Assembly (NCBI GenBank): GCA_002256985.1
Contig: NCGO01000002.1
Span: 248,001-312,000 of the forward strand
Direction of reading: 5' to 3'
From: Novosphingobium sp. 28-62-57
GTDB taxonomy: Bacteria; Pseudomonadota; Alphaproteobacteria; Sphingomonadales; Sphingomonadaceae
Length of the DNA: 64,000 nt
Below, one piece after another: positions 17,187 through 26,145 of this stretch. The position numbers and the translations under genes are program-made. The notes under the pieces were generated by a model, which saw nothing but the letters and a program-made list of their open reading frames with translations, was not told the origin of the DNA and made no database searches. The first letter of the stretch is position 1; each line of letters begins with the position of its first letter.

Positions 17187-17588
17187 ATGACCAATCCCCG
17201 CCCCACCACGATCCGCCTGTTCGAACAGGGCGTGATCCTTAGCCAGTTGATGCGCATCGCCAATGTCGCCGCGCACCTTGGCGCAATGGCCATAGCGCTC
17301 GAAGCGCCGCCGCTGCAGATCATGATCGGCCCCTTTGCCAATGCCCTGATCGCCATCGGTCTTGCACTGGTGATCGCACGGGGCGGCTTTGCCATGGCCC
17401 GCTGGTTCCTCTCCGTGGTGGTCGCGCTTGATGTGATCGGCCTTGCCGGCATTCCGGTGGTCGCCACGATGATCGGCATGCCCTTTGCCATCGTCTCGGC
17501 CATCGCGATCCTGCTGATGCTGGCCGCAGGCGTGCTGATGTGGCTGCCCGCCTCCAGCGCATGGCTGGCCGCGCGCAAGGGAGGCTGA
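17187..17588 (+). CDS. Small four-helix membrane protein of unknown function
   Basis: A 133-residue protein with four hydrophobic stretches (about 20-45, 48-66, 70-92, 98-122) and few charges outside the ends. No family motif is recognised. The start is the ATG at 17187. It lies 12 bp after nadC and 5 bp before the RNase T2 gene, so it is probably part of one transcript with them. Odd only in its lack of conserved motifs. Confidence 0.6.
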   Translation: MTNPRPTTIRLFEQGVILSQLMRIANVAAHLGAMAIALEAPPLQIMIGPFANALIAIGLALVIARGGFAMARWFLSVVVALDVIGLAGIPVVATMIGMPFAIVSAIAILLMLAAGVLMWLPASSAWLAARKGG

Positions 17589-17593
17589 CTGCG

Positions 17594-18292
17594 ATGCGCG
17601 TTGTTTTGGGCCTCCTGCTGCTCGCGCTCTCCAGCCCAGCCATTGCCCAAGGCTGGCAATGCGAAGTCCCGCCGCAGCTTAGCGTCCCGCCGCTGCCCGA
17701 GCCGGACGCTCCGCCGCGCGTCACCCCGATCACCAGCTATACGCTTGCCGCCAGCTGGTCCCCCGAATTCTGCCGCACGCGCAAGGCCGATCCGCGCCAT
17801 GCCACGCAATGTTCGGGCAAGCAGGGCCGCTTCGGTTTCATCCTTCATGGCCTGTGGCCCGATGGGAAGGGCGGCAAATACCCGCAATACTGCCCCTCGC
17901 GCCGCCTGCCCGATGCGCAGACCCTGCGCCGCAATTTCTGCACCACGCCCTCGGCCGATCTGATGCTGCACGAATGGGCCAAGCACGGCACCTGTATGAG
18001 CGCTGATCCTGCCGCCTATTTCGACAAGGGCCGCACGCTGTTCCAAACGCTACAATTCCCCGACATGGCGCGTCTTTCCCGCACCGAAGGGCTGGACGCG
18101 GGCAAAGTCCGCCAGGCCATGTCCCTTGCCAACCCGCGCCTGAGGCCGGACATGTTCCGCCTGCTGCTGGGCCGCGATGGCTGGCTGCGCGAAGTGCACG
18201 TCTGCTATTCGCGCACGTTCAAACCCATGCGCTGCCCCACCGGCAGCGGCCCGCCAAACACGGTGCCGGTCAAGATCTGGCGTTCTTTTTAG
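17594..18292 (+). CDS. Secreted RNase T2-family ribonuclease
   Basis: A 232-residue enzyme with a signal peptide (MRVVLGLLLLALSSPAIAQG). Both T2 catalytic segments are clear: CAS I as FILHGLWPDG and CAS II as HEWAKHGTC, each supplying a catalytic histidine, with further cysteines likely forming disulfides. It is therefore a periplasmic or secreted endoribonuclease without base preference, able to scavenge RNA. The longer frame from 17540 is rejected since only the ATG at 17594 yields a signal peptide at the N-terminus. Confidence 0.9.
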   Translation: MRVVLGLLLLALSSPAIAQGWQCEVPPQLSVPPLPEPDAPPRVTPITSYTLAASWSPEFCRTRKADPRHATQCSGKQGRFGFILHGLWPDGKGGKYPQYCPSRRLPDAQTLRRNFCTTPSADLMLHEWAKHGTCMSADPAAYFDKGRTLFQTLQFPDMARLSRTEGLDAGKVRQAMSLANPRLRPDMFRLLLGRDGWLREVHVCYSRTFKPMRCPTGSGPPNTVPVKIWRSF

Positions 18293-18325
18293 AGCCACCG
18301 CACCGTAACAACACCACTTCAGGCT

Positions 18326-18414
18326 CGTCACCCTGAACTTGGTTCAGGGTCCATCTCTCGCCATAACCGGCAGCTTGATAGGCAAAATGGATCCTGAACC
18401 AAGTTCAGGATGAC
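18326..18414. repeat. Paired hairpin repeat, family B
   Basis: Two units in inverted orientation (18326-18353, 18387-18414). Each unit is itself a hairpin: CCTGAAC-TTG-GTTCAGG in the left copy and its ATCCTGAA/TTCAGGAT variant in the right. Related units occur at 24891-24980, 33781-33812 and 46598-46684. Confidence 0.88.
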
Positions 18415-18449
18415 GGCGCTTTGTTGTGGCTCGACAATCCCTGTCAAAA

Positions 18450-18521
18450 CCCGCTCATGCTGAGCTTGTCGAAGCATGCTTGCGCAACGGCGGCACCCTT
18501 CGACAGGCTCAGGGTGAGCGG
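18450..18521. repeat. Paired hairpin repeat, family D (CTGAGC-TGTCGAAG type)
   Basis: One unit with CATGCT...AGCATG stem ends (18450-18479) and an inverted one with CACCCT...AGGGTG stem ends (18494-18521). The stems differ but remain paired. Three tandem copies plus one inverted copy of this family are found at 53866-53994. Confidence 0.85.
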
Positions 18522-18551
18522 AGTGTATGTGGTGCAGGTCTTACCGACACA

Positions 18552-19007
18552 TCACCGCCGCTCGCGAAAAAACCCCCGCAACAAATCCGCCGCCTCAGCC
18601 TCGCCCATGCCAGAGTAAACCTCGGGCCGGTGCAGGCAGGTCGGCTGATCAAACACCCGCGCCCCGTGCTCCACCGCCCCGCCCTTGGCATCAGTGGCCG
18701 CATAATAGACCCGCGCGATCCGCGCATGAACGATGGCCCCTGCACACATTGCGCACGGCTCAAGGCTGACCCACAAGTCGCACCCCTCAAGTCGCTCCTG
18801 CCCCAAAGCCGCCGCCGCAGCGCGAATCGCCAGCACTTCGGCATGGGCAGTAGGATCGCACAGCGCGCGCGGCTGGTTATGGGCCGCAGCAATCACCACA
18901 CCGTCCTTGACCACCACCGCGCCAATCGGCACTTCGCCTGCATCGCCTGCGCAGGCGGCTTGTTCCAGCGCCATGCGCATTGGTTCGGGCAGGGGCCAGC
19001 GTGTCAT
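18552..19007 (-). CDS. tadA: tRNA-specific adenosine deaminase TadA
   Basis: A 151-residue deaminase that converts adenosine 34 to inosine in the tRNA-Arg(ACG) anticodon. Zinc and catalytic residues are in place: HAEVLAI (His and Glu) and PCAMCAGA (two Cys), plus the EVPIGAVVV and VYYAATDAKGGA blocks. The ATG at 19005-19007 (MTRWPLPEP) gives the normal length; the open frame to 19112 would add 35 unmatched residues. It is divergent from rpmB with about 120 bp between starts. Confidence 0.93.
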   Translation of the reverse strand: MTRWPLPEPMRMALEQAACAGDAGEVPIGAVVVKDGVVIAAAHNQPRALCDPTAHAEVLAIRAAAAALGQERLEGCDLWVSLEPCAMCAGAIVHARIARVYYAATDAKGGAVEHGARVFDQPTCLHRPEVYSGMGEAEAADLLRGFFRERR

Positions 19008-19127
19008 GCCAAAAGCCATACCTGCCGCATTGTCGCTTTCAAACGCCGAATCCTTGACTTCGCCCGGTGAATCGATAAGAGCCGCGCCTTCCTGATAGAG
19101 TTTATCGAACACAAGCGAGTTTTAGCC

Positions 19128-19412
19128 ATGTCGCGTATCTGCGAACTGACCGGTAAGGGCCGCCAAGTCGGTCACAACGTAAGCCACGCCAACAACAAGA
19201 CCAAGCGTCTGTTCCTGCCCAACCTGCAGAACGTCACGCTGATGAGCGAGAAGCTGGACCGCAGCTTCAAGTTCCGCGTTTCGACGCATGGTCTGCGTTC
19301 GGTGGAACACAACGGTGGCCTTGATAACTGGCTGCTCAAGCAGGCTGACACCAAGCTGTCGTCGCGTGCCCTCAAGGTGAAGCGCGATCTGGTGAAGGCG
19401 AACGCCGCCTAA
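19128..19412 (+). CDS. rpmB: 50S ribosomal protein L28
   Basis: A 94-residue L28 in the longer alphaproteobacterial form: [20 protein letters not shown] followed by [15 protein letters not shown] and the C-terminal [15 protein letters not shown]. It is a component of the large ribosomal subunit. A clear Rho-independent terminator follows at 19442-19474. Confidence 0.97.
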   Translation: MSRICELTGKGRQVGHNVSHANNKTKRLFLPNLQNVTLMSEKLDRSFKFRVSTHGLRSVEHNGGLDNWLLKQADTKLSSRALKVKRDLVKANAA

Positions 19413-19441
19413 TCAGCTTTCCCGCAAGGGAGATAGCCAAG

Positions 19442-19474
19442 GCCCCCTTTCCTGCGCGGAATGGGGGCTTTTGC
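19442..19474 (+). terminator. Rho-independent terminator of rpmB
   Basis: GCCCCCTTTCC and GGAATGGGGGC form an 11-bp stem with one mismatch and a TGCGC loop, followed by TTTT. It lies 30 bp after the rpmB stop, before the convergent phytase-like gene. Confidence 0.8.
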
Positions 19475-19485
19475 TATGCCTTGTC

Positions 19486-20496
19486 TCAGCGCGGCCCGCC
19501 TGATTGCGGCAGGCTTTGCGGATCAAACCGCAGCTGCAGCAGCAGCGTTTCCTGAAACGCCGAATCATTGGCATCGGATATCAGCCACAGCGCCAGATCG
19601 CGCGGATTGGCGCCGGGCATCAAGGCCATGCCCTCCCAGTTTTCGCGGATGGGCGAGCCGTCAAGGCGCGCCACCTCTTGCGTGGGCAAAGGCCGCTTGG
19701 GATCAAGCGCCGCAAAATCGGCCAGCACAATCTGCGCTTCGAAGTGCAGCGGAAACAGCACCAGCCGCCGCGTCAGGATCAGCACGCGCCCATCTGGCAG
19801 GGTGGCCGCATCCACCGGATCGAAACCGGGCGGCATGATCAGCCCGAATTTTTGCGCTTTGGCTTGGCCCGGGTTCCCTGAAAAGATCAGGCCCAGATGC
19901 AGGCCGCCTTTCCCGCCGCCGCACGATTCGCACAGCATGATCCAGCGCCCATCGTTCAGCCGCGCCATCGCCTCGGCCCCGCCGTTGCGTGGCCAATCGC
20001 GCAGTTCGGGCACGGGGAAAAAGCGCGCCTGCGCGGTGCGCATATCGGCGCGAACCACGTGGAAGGCATCTTCCAGCCCCAGCCACACCGCACCGTCCGT
20101 GTCACGCACAGCCGATTCGGGATCGTAACCCAGATAGTACCCCCGGCCGATGCTGCGCACGATCAGGCGCGGGATCGCCGCCTCTTGCCAGCCGGTCCTG
20201 ACCGGCAGATCGATCTGCAGCGTCCGGTTGCGGTCACTGATCGCGCGCAAGGCCATTCCGTCCCGGCGCAGCACCAGCGCGGAATAGCCTCCAAACCGCC
20301 GGTCCGCCCCCTTCAAGCGCCACATCGCCACCGGCGCGAATGGCCCCAAAGCGCGGCGTTCGGGCGCACCGATGCGGGCTGTCACATCATCCACGCGCAT
20401 CCGGTTATCATAGTGGCGCGGATCAAACCTTGGCGCGGACCAGCCGAGCCAGAGCAATGGAATAAGCAGGAAAACAAGGCCGAGCCATCTGCGCAC
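19486..20496 (-). CDS. Phytase-like esterase family protein
   Basis: A 336-residue protein with an N-terminal membrane anchor or signal (LGLVFLLIPLLWLGWSA) and a phytase-like beta-propeller (PF13449). Visible blocks are FGGYSALVLRRDG, MALRAISDRN, the long segment PESAVRDTDGAVWLGLEDAF, NGGAEAMARLNDGRWIML and WEGMALMPGANPRDLALWLISDAN, with several acidic residues that bind calcium in related proteins. The family is annotated for esterase or phytase-like activity but the substrate is unproven. It converges on rpmB and is followed upstream by msrB on the same strand. Confidence 0.8.
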   Translation of the reverse strand: MRRWLGLVFLLIPLLWLGWSAPRFDPRHYDNRMRVDDVTARIGAPERRALGPFAPVAMWRLKGADRRFGGYSALVLRRDGMALRAISDRNRTLQIDLPVRTGWQEAAIPRLIVRSIGRGYYLGYDPESAVRDTDGAVWLGLEDAFHVVRADMRTAQARFFPVPELRDWPRNGGAEAMARLNDGRWIMLCESCGGGKGGLHLGLIFSGNPGQAKAQKFGLIMPPGFDPVDAATLPDGRVLILTRRLVLFPLHFEAQIVLADFAALDPKRPLPTQEVARLDGSPIRENWEGMALMPGANPRDLALWLISDANDSAFQETLLLQLRFDPQSLPQSGGPR

Positions 20497-20571
20497 GCGC
20501 TTGCGTTGGCAGATTGGCCTGCCTGGTCAACCACCAATGCCGCGCTGCAACAAAAAAGCGCGCGCGCGACC

Positions 20572-21069
20572 TCAGGCCGGCTGGAACTTCAACGATAGCC
20601 CGTTGATACAATAGCGCAGGCCCGTAGGCGCAGGGCCATCGTCAAACACATGGCCCAGATGCCCGCCGCACTGGTTGCAGTGCACTTCGGTGCGCGTCAT
20701 GCCCAGCGACCGGTCAATCGAACTGCCAACAACCTTGGGCAGCGGCTTCCAGAAACTGGGCCAGCCGGTGCCGCTGTCGTATTTGGTGGAAGAGGCAAAC
20801 AACGGCGTGCCATCAGCCGCGCACACGAACACGCCCTTGCGCTTTTCCTTGTTGAGCGGCGAGGTAAAGGGCCGCTCGGTGCCCTCCTCGCGCAGGATGT
20901 GGAACCGTTCGGCCCCCAGCAAGCGCCGCCACTCTGCCTCGCTCTTCATGATCGGGAAGGTGCCCTTGGCCGCAGGCTTGGCGCTGCAGGCCGAAGCCAG
21001 CGGCATGACCGCGCCCGCACCCAGCAAGGCGATGAAGCGACGGCGATCGGAGGCAAAGCGGTTCATCAT
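20572..21069 (-). CDS. msrB: Exported peptide-methionine (R)-S-oxide reductase MsrB
   Basis: A roughly 165-residue MsrB with an unusual N-terminus: twin-arginine DRRRFIALLGAG followed by a possible lipobox LASACS (about residue 27), suggesting Tat export and perhaps lipid anchoring. The enzyme domain has WPSFWKPL, CNQCGGHLGHVFDDGP and the catalytic-cysteine motif RYCINGLSLKF. The first zinc CxxC of typical MsrB is incomplete (CAAD), and the usual YDSGCGWPS has threonine (YDSGTGWPS), so the resolving cysteine must lie elsewhere. It would repair oxidised methionines in envelope proteins. The ATG at 21069 (or 21066) is chosen because it starts the Tat signal. Confidence 0.9.
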   Translation of the reverse strand: MMNRFASDRRRFIALLGAGAVMPLASACSAKPAAKGTFPIMKSEAEWRRLLGAERFHILREEGTERPFTSPLNKEKRKGVFVCAADGTPLFASSTKYDSGTGWPSFWKPLPKVVGSSIDRSLGMTRTEVHCNQCGGHLGHVFDDGPAPTGLRYCINGLSLKFQPA

Positions 21070-21208
21070 AAACCTTGGGTGTCCTGCTGACAGGCCGGGA
21101 GGCGAACCTCGGGGGGCGGTGGCCCACCAGCAGGACATGGCCCGTTCTAGGCCCGCCCTGCTCCGGCAATGGTGACGCAAGTCATAGCACGCCAACCTGT
21201 CTACCAGA

Positions 21209-22546
21209 TTACCGCTTTTCGACCGTGACCTCCAGCTTGCGGAACCCATGCACGAAGTTGGCGCGCACCCGCTCGACCTGCCCGGCCACACGCACCCGCA
21301 TGCGGCGTTCGTGCATTTCTTCTAGCAGGATGCGCAATTGCAGCTCGGCCAGCCGCGCCCCCACGCAGCGGTGCACGCCATAGCCGAACGACAGGTGCCG
21401 CCGCGCATTGGGCCGCTCGACGATCAGCTTGTCCGGGCTCTCGAACACGGTCTCGTCACGGTTGGCCGAAAGATACCACAGGATCAGCTTGTCCCCCGCC
21501 TTGATCTCCTGCCCGAACAGGTCCGCATCCGCCGTAGCGGTACGGCGCATGTGCGCCAGCGGCGTGACGAAACGCAGGCATTCCTGCACCGCATTGGGGA
21601 TCAGCGCAGGATCACGCTCCAGCAGATCGCGCTGATCGGGGAACTGGTCGAGCGCGTGGACGATGCCTGACATCGTGTTGCGCGTGGTATCGTTGCCGCC
21701 CACGATCAGCAGCACCAGATTGCCCATGAATTCCTGCGGGCTCATGTGGTTCATGGCCTCGGAATGGATCATCATCGAGATCAGATCGCCGGTGGGTTCG
21801 CTGCGCATCCGCTCGCCCCACAGCCGCTGGAAATAGTGCGCCATCTCGCCCAGAAACGAAAAGCGCATGTCCGAAAGCTCGCGCGCCAGGATCAGCTCCA
21901 CATCGCCCGCCCAGTCGGACCAGAACGTCAGCAGCCGCCGGTCCTGCCACGGAAAGCCGAACAGCAGCGCCAGCATGCCGGTGGTCAGCTCGATCGAGAC
22001 CTTGTCCACCCAATCGAACTTCTCGCCCCACGGCAGCGAATCGAGCACTTCACCGGTGCGCTTGCGGATTTCGGCCTCCATCTCGGCCATCTTGCCCGGC
22101 GTGAAGGCCGGGGCGACCGTACGGCGCTGCCCCGTATGCTCTGGCCGGTCCATCGCGATGAACATCGGCAGTTGCCGTTCAGCCAGCAGCGCTGGGTCGG
22201 TATCGGCGGGCGGATCGCCAATGGTGATCCCGCCGTACTTCCACGATGACGAGAACAGCTCGGGCAGCGCCTCCACATGGCTCACCGCCTTATGGTTCAC
22301 CACGTTCCAGTACGCGCCATAAGGCGATTCGGGCACGAAGTTGACCGGTGCCTGCTCTCGCATCTGCGCAAAGATCGGCTGCCAGCGATCCTCCACATAG
22401 ATGTCCGAACGGCTGACATCCCACGGGTGCGTATGGGGCGGAAAAGCTTGCGGATTATCCCGCAACCACGCGGAAAAAGCCTCAATCGCGGTGGGTGAGC
22501 TGCGATAGGCAAACTGTGGCGCTTCGGGGGCAAGCTGCGTGGCCAT
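21209..22546 (-). CDS. Cytochrome P450, CYP153-like
   Basis: A 445-residue soluble P450. The I-helix reads LLIVGGNDTTRNTM, the ExxR is ECLRF, and the heme loop is FGYGVHRCVGARLAE with the proximal cysteine. Blocks such as LPMFIAMDRPEHTGQRRTVAP, FDWVDKVSIELTTGMLA, DLISMMIHSE and TPLAHMRRTA closely follow the CYP153 family from memory; those enzymes hydroxylate terminal carbons of alkanes, fatty acids or cyclic compounds. It needs a ferredoxin and reductase; neither is adjacent. A ferredoxin-reductase-like gene lies at 35.2 kb. The second ATG (22546) is chosen because an AGAGAGG site is six bases away. Confidence 0.88.
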   Translation of the reverse strand: MATQLAPEAPQFAYRSSPTAIEAFSAWLRDNPQAFPPHTHPWDVSRSDIYVEDRWQPIFAQMREQAPVNFVPESPYGAYWNVVNHKAVSHVEALPELFSSSWKYGGITIGDPPADTDPALLAERQLPMFIAMDRPEHTGQRRTVAPAFTPGKMAEMEAEIRKRTGEVLDSLPWGEKFDWVDKVSIELTTGMLALLFGFPWQDRRLLTFWSDWAGDVELILARELSDMRFSFLGEMAHYFQRLWGERMRSEPTGDLISMMIHSEAMNHMSPQEFMGNLVLLIVGGNDTTRNTMSGIVHALDQFPDQRDLLERDPALIPNAVQECLRFVTPLAHMRRTATADADLFGQEIKAGDKLILWYLSANRDETVFESPDKLIVERPNARRHLSFGYGVHRCVGARLAELQLRILLEEMHERRMRVRVAGQVERVRANFVHGFRKLEVTVEKR

Positions 22547-22623
22547 GGTCATCCTCTCTTACGGGCCGCACCTTCGCGCGCGGTCCTCGTCAAGCTGACA
22601 AGCTGCCACAACCTACATCAATG

Positions 22624-23853
22624 TCAATAAGCCTTTGCGCGTTTGAAGACGCGCGCCCACACGCTCCTGCTCCCGGTGGCCGGGCCGGATTTCATTACCG
22701 TCCGCCGGAACAGCTGCGCCCCACTGCGCACGATCACGATCACCCACAGCCCCTGCCAGCCCAGCGCCGCCAAATGCGGCCAGACTTGCGGGTCCTGCGC
22801 CGCGCGCGCCAGCATCGCATAGGGCGAACTGACCGGGAAAATGATCGAGGCCCACTCCACCCACGTGCCCGGTGATGACAGCGCGTAGCTCGAAAAGAAG
22901 AACACCATCAGCTGGAACATCGACACTGGCATGGAAAGCGTCTGCACCTCGCGCACCGTCGTCGCCATGCCACCAATCGAGAGGAACAGCGATCCCATCA
23001 GCAGATAGGCCATCGTGAAATAGAGGAAGCCCAGCGTCAGGAACAAGGGCCAGCCCACTGCGGGGACCGACATGACCGGCAGCGCCCTGCCGCCCGCCAG
23101 CACAATCGCGCCGCCCACGCCGCCCCAAACCGCAATGCCCACAAGGCTCACAGCCAGCATCGCAAACAGCTTGCCCATGAACATCGCGTCCATCGGGATG
23201 GCGGCGGCCAGCACTTCGATGATCTTGTTGGCCTTTTCCTCCACAAGATTGGAAAGGACCATGCCCGCCAGCAGCATCGTCAGCAGGAACAGCACCACCT
23301 GCGATCCTTGCGCGGTGAAGATCTGCCCGGTCTTCACTTTGGCAACAGACGTGGCGACTTCTGCCACCGCGACTTCGGGATAAGCCGTGGGCGTGGCCGA
23401 TTTCGCCCGCGCGGCAAGGTTCGAAACGATCCCCACCCACTGCCGCGCCCGTTCGCGCGGCGCGGTCATCAGCGGCGCGTCCAGCGTGCCTTCGACCACG
23501 GCGGACACTGGCGTATCGCCATTGGCCAGCGCCGCGCGTGCATCAAATTCCTCGCCCGGCTTCACATCCTGCAGCACCACGATATCGGGAATGAACCCCG
23601 GCACGCGCCCCTGCAATTCATCCCGCGCGGCCAGCAAGGCGCGCGAATCGTCTGCGCTCATCGCAAGGCCAATCGTGGGCCGGTCCACGTTCTCCTGAAC
23701 CTTGCCACCGATGCTTCCGGCAAGCCCGCCCACCAGCACCGGGAAAATCGGCCCGATCAGAAAGAAAATGAACGTCTTGGAAAAGACCACCGCCACAAAA
23801 TCACGCCGCGCGATCACGAGCATGGCCTGCAGCTTGTCGCCAAACATGCTCAT
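22624..23853 (-). CDS. ABC-2 type transporter permease (NatB-like)
   Basis: A 409-residue permease: one N-terminal helix (VVFSKTFIFFLIGPIFPVLVGG), a large extracytoplasmic domain (residues about 50-220), then five or six C-terminal helices (VVLFLLTMLLAGMVLSNLVEEKANKIIEVL is the characteristic first one). This layout is typical of NatB/YhaP-type ABC exporters. Its ATG overlaps the stop of the ATPase gene by 4 nt, so the two form a coupled exporter of unknown substrate. Confidence 0.88.
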   Translation of the reverse strand: MSMFGDKLQAMLVIARRDFVAVVFSKTFIFFLIGPIFPVLVGGLAGSIGGKVQENVDRPTIGLAMSADDSRALLAARDELQGRVPGFIPDIVVLQDVKPGEEFDARAALANGDTPVSAVVEGTLDAPLMTAPRERARQWVGIVSNLAARAKSATPTAYPEVAVAEVATSVAKVKTGQIFTAQGSQVVLFLLTMLLAGMVLSNLVEEKANKIIEVLAAAIPMDAMFMGKLFAMLAVSLVGIAVWGGVGGAIVLAGGRALPVMSVPAVGWPLFLTLGFLYFTMAYLLMGSLFLSIGGMATTVREVQTLSMPVSMFQLMVFFFSSYALSSPGTWVEWASIIFPVSSPYAMLARAAQDPQVWPHLAALGWQGLWVIVIVRSGAQLFRRTVMKSGPATGSRSVWARVFKRAKAY

Positions 23854-24812
23854 TTTGCGTCTCCCGGGCTTTCTTCCAGCGCTTTGGCCGCGGCCTCTCC
23901 GGCAATGGCGACGAACGCATCGTGCAAACCGGCGCGCTCAATGGACAGGCTGAGAATGCCCGCATCCCCTTCGATCAGCGCGCGCAGCAGCGGCTCCACC
24001 CCGGTTTCAGGCAGCGTGAAATGCCAGAATGATCCTTCATGCCGCGCATCGGCAGGAAGCGCTGCGCGCCAAGCCCCCTCCTGCGCGCGCGTTTCCAGCC
24101 GCACTTGCGGCCGCAACCGGTCCCGCGCCAGATCGACCGGCCCGACAAACGGCACCTTGCCGCCCGCAATGATCGCCACCTGATCGCACAGCCGTTCGGC
24201 GTGCGCGATGACATGGGTCGAGAAAATCACCGTCGTGCCCTTTGCCGCCAGATCGCGGATCATCCGCTCCAGCTTGCCCTGGTTGAGCGCGTCGAGGCCC
24301 GAAAACGGCTCGTCCAGCACCACCAGATCGGGTTCGTGCACCAGCGTGCCCAGCAATTGCACGGTCTGCGCCATGCCCTTGGACATCTGCCGGATCTGCC
24401 GGTCCGCGGCATAGCCCAGCCCATGCGCCTCCAGCATCTCGCGCCCCTTGCGCCGCCCTTCCTTCAAGGACATCCCGCGCAGCGCGGCCAGAAAACCGAT
24501 GGCTTCATAAGCCTTCATCGCCGGATAAAGCCCCCGCTCTTCGGGCAAATAGCCAATGCGCCGCGCCACATCGGTGGGCCGTTCCGCCCCCAGCACCCGG
24601 CGATAGCCCTGATCCGGGTCGATGATGCCCAACAGCATCCGCAGCGTGGTGGTTTTCCCCGCGCCGTTCGGCCCCAAAATGCCGTAGATCGCGCCCTTGG
24701 GCACCGAAATGTCCACGCCATCAACAGCTGTAAAGCCATCGAACCGCTTCACCAGCCCGCGCGCCTCGATGGCAAGTTCCACGCCGGTCAGGTCAACCGC
24801 ATTGCCTGTCAA
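23850..24812 (-). CDS. ABC transporter ATP-binding protein (NatA-like)
   Basis: A roughly 320-residue ATPase with Walker A GPNGAGKTT, a signature-like MSKGMAQTVQL, Walker B LVVLDEPFSGLD, and the switch histidine in FSTHVIAHAE, followed by a ~100-residue C-terminal domain common in drug or Na+ exporters. Only a GTG (24839) and a TTG (24812) are plausible starts; the TTG is preferred because AGGGGAG lies six bases before it, giving MTGNAVDLTGVELAIEARG. It is the first gene of the exporter pair with the permease. Confidence 0.88.
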   Translation of the reverse strand: MTGNAVDLTGVELAIEARGLVKRFDGFTAVDGVDISVPKGAIYGILGPNGAGKTTTLRMLLGIIDPDQGYRRVLGAERPTDVARRIGYLPEERGLYPAMKAYEAIGFLAALRGMSLKEGRRKGREMLEAHGLGYAADRQIRQMSKGMAQTVQLLGTLVHEPDLVVLDEPFSGLDALNQGKLERMIRDLAAKGTTVIFSTHVIAHAERLCDQVAIIAGGKVPFVGPVDLARDRLRPQVRLETRAQEGAWRAALPADARHEGSFWHFTLPETGVEPLLRALIEGDAGILSLSIERAGLHDAFVAIAGEAAAKALEESPGDAK

Positions 24813-24890
24813 AGGCCACTCCCCTAATTCAATCTTCACAGATCATGGCCCCGGCATGATAGATTGGACTCACTTGTCAACTCACCCGTC

Positions 24891-24980
24891 GTCACCCTGA
24901 ACTTGTTTCAGGGTCCATTTCTCACCCACCACGGACAGAGTGTGGCGGCGAAATGGATGCTGAAACGAGTTCAGCATGAC
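24891..24980. repeat. Paired hairpin repeat, family B
   Basis: Left unit 24891-24918 (stem ACCCTGAA/TTCAGGGT) and inverted right unit 24953-24980 (stem ATGCTGAA/TTCAGCAT). Stem bases differ between the two units while each stays paired. It lies between the divergent ABC ATPase and queG. Confidence 0.88.
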
Positions 24981-25047
24981 GGCTGATACAGAAGACAGCG
25001 CAAGGTCATTCCCTAGCGGCGGCCAATGAACGAGCGGGACAGCAAGT

Positions 25048-26145
25048 TTGGTTAACGGTGCATCAGGAACTCTAGAGGATCGGCTGAAGGCCGAAGCCGC
25101 GCGCCTTGGCTTCGCCGCCTGCGGCATTGCGCCTGCCGCCGACGATCCTGTGCGCGCTGAGCGGCTCGAACAATGGCTGGGCGACCAGCACCACGGCACA
25201 ATGGAGTGGATGGAAAGCCGCCTCCACCACCGCCGCGGCCCGCAATCGCTGTGGCCACAGGCGCGCAGCGTGATCGCGCTGGGCATGAGCTATGCCCCCT
25301 CCACCGATCCGCGCGCGCTGGAAGCCCACCCGGACCGCGCACGCATTTCGGTCTATGCCCAAGGGGGCGATTATCACGATGTGGTGAAGCGCAATCTGAA
25401 GGCGCTGGCCCGCTGGATCGTGGCGGACCAACCGGGCGCGGAAGTGAAAGTCTTCGTCGATACCGCCCCAGTCATGGAAAAGCCGCTGGGCGAACTGGCC
25501 GGCATCGGTTGGCAGGGCAAACACACCAATCTTGTCAGCCGCAGCCACGGCTCATGGCTGTTCCTCGGCGCAATCTACACCACGCTTGAGCTTTGCGCAG
25601 ACCAGCCTCACGAAGACCGCTGCGGCACCTGCACCGCTTGCCAGGTGGCCTGCCCCACCGACGCTTTCCCCGCGCCGTACCGGCTGGATGCGCGCCGCTG
25701 CATTTCCTACCTGACCATCGAACACAAAGGCCCGATCCCGCACGAATTCCGCGCCGCAATGGGCAACCGCATCTATGGCTGCGATGATTGCCTTGCCGCC
25801 TGCCCATGGAACAGTTTTGCCGCCGCCGCACAGGCCAACCGCGCCTTCCTGCCCCGCGCAGAACTTGCCGCGCCAAAGCTGGCCGAGCTGCTGGCGCTTG
25901 ATGATGCCACGTTTCGTGCCGTCTTCAGCGGCTCCCCCATAAAGCGCATCGGGCGCAACCGCTGGGTCCGCAATTGCCTCTATGCCGCAGGCAACAGCGG
26001 CGATCCGGCGCTGTTGCCGGCGGTGCAGGCCCTCCTTGCCGATCCCGATGCGGTGGTGGCCGAAGCCGCGCAATGGGCGGCAGACCAACTGCACGGCGCG
26101 CTTCCCCGCAAGCCCGCTTGCCCCACCGCCGCCACCGCGCCATGA
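25048..26145 (+). CDS. queG: Epoxyqueuosine reductase QueG
   Basis: A 365-residue cobalamin- and iron-sulfur-dependent enzyme that makes queuosine from epoxyqueuosine in tRNA. It has the N-terminal FAACGIAP and EWMESR blocks, [13 protein letters not shown], two [4Fe-4S] motifs [16 protein letters not shown] (about 192-207) and [11 protein letters not shown], and a C-terminal HEAT-like region ([16 protein letters not shown]). Start: TTG at 25048, as the ATG at 25026 is out of frame and ends at once; this makes a rare start codon likely. Its stop overlaps the next gene by 4 nt. Confidence 0.93.
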   Translation: MVNGASGTLEDRLKAEAARLGFAACGIAPAADDPVRAERLEQWLGDQHHGTMEWMESRLHHRRGPQSLWPQARSVIALGMSYAPSTDPRALEAHPDRARISVYAQGGDYHDVVKRNLKALARWIVADQPGAEVKVFVDTAPVMEKPLGELAGIGWQGKHTNLVSRSHGSWLFLGAIYTTLELCADQPHEDRCGTCTACQVACPTDAFPAPYRLDARRCISYLTIEHKGPIPHEFRAAMGNRIYGCDDCLAACPWNSFAAAAQANRAFLPRAELAAPKLAELLALDDATFRAVFSGSPIKRIGRNRWVRNCLYAAGNSGDPALLPAVQALLADPDAVVAEAAQWAADQLHGALPRKPACPTAATAP

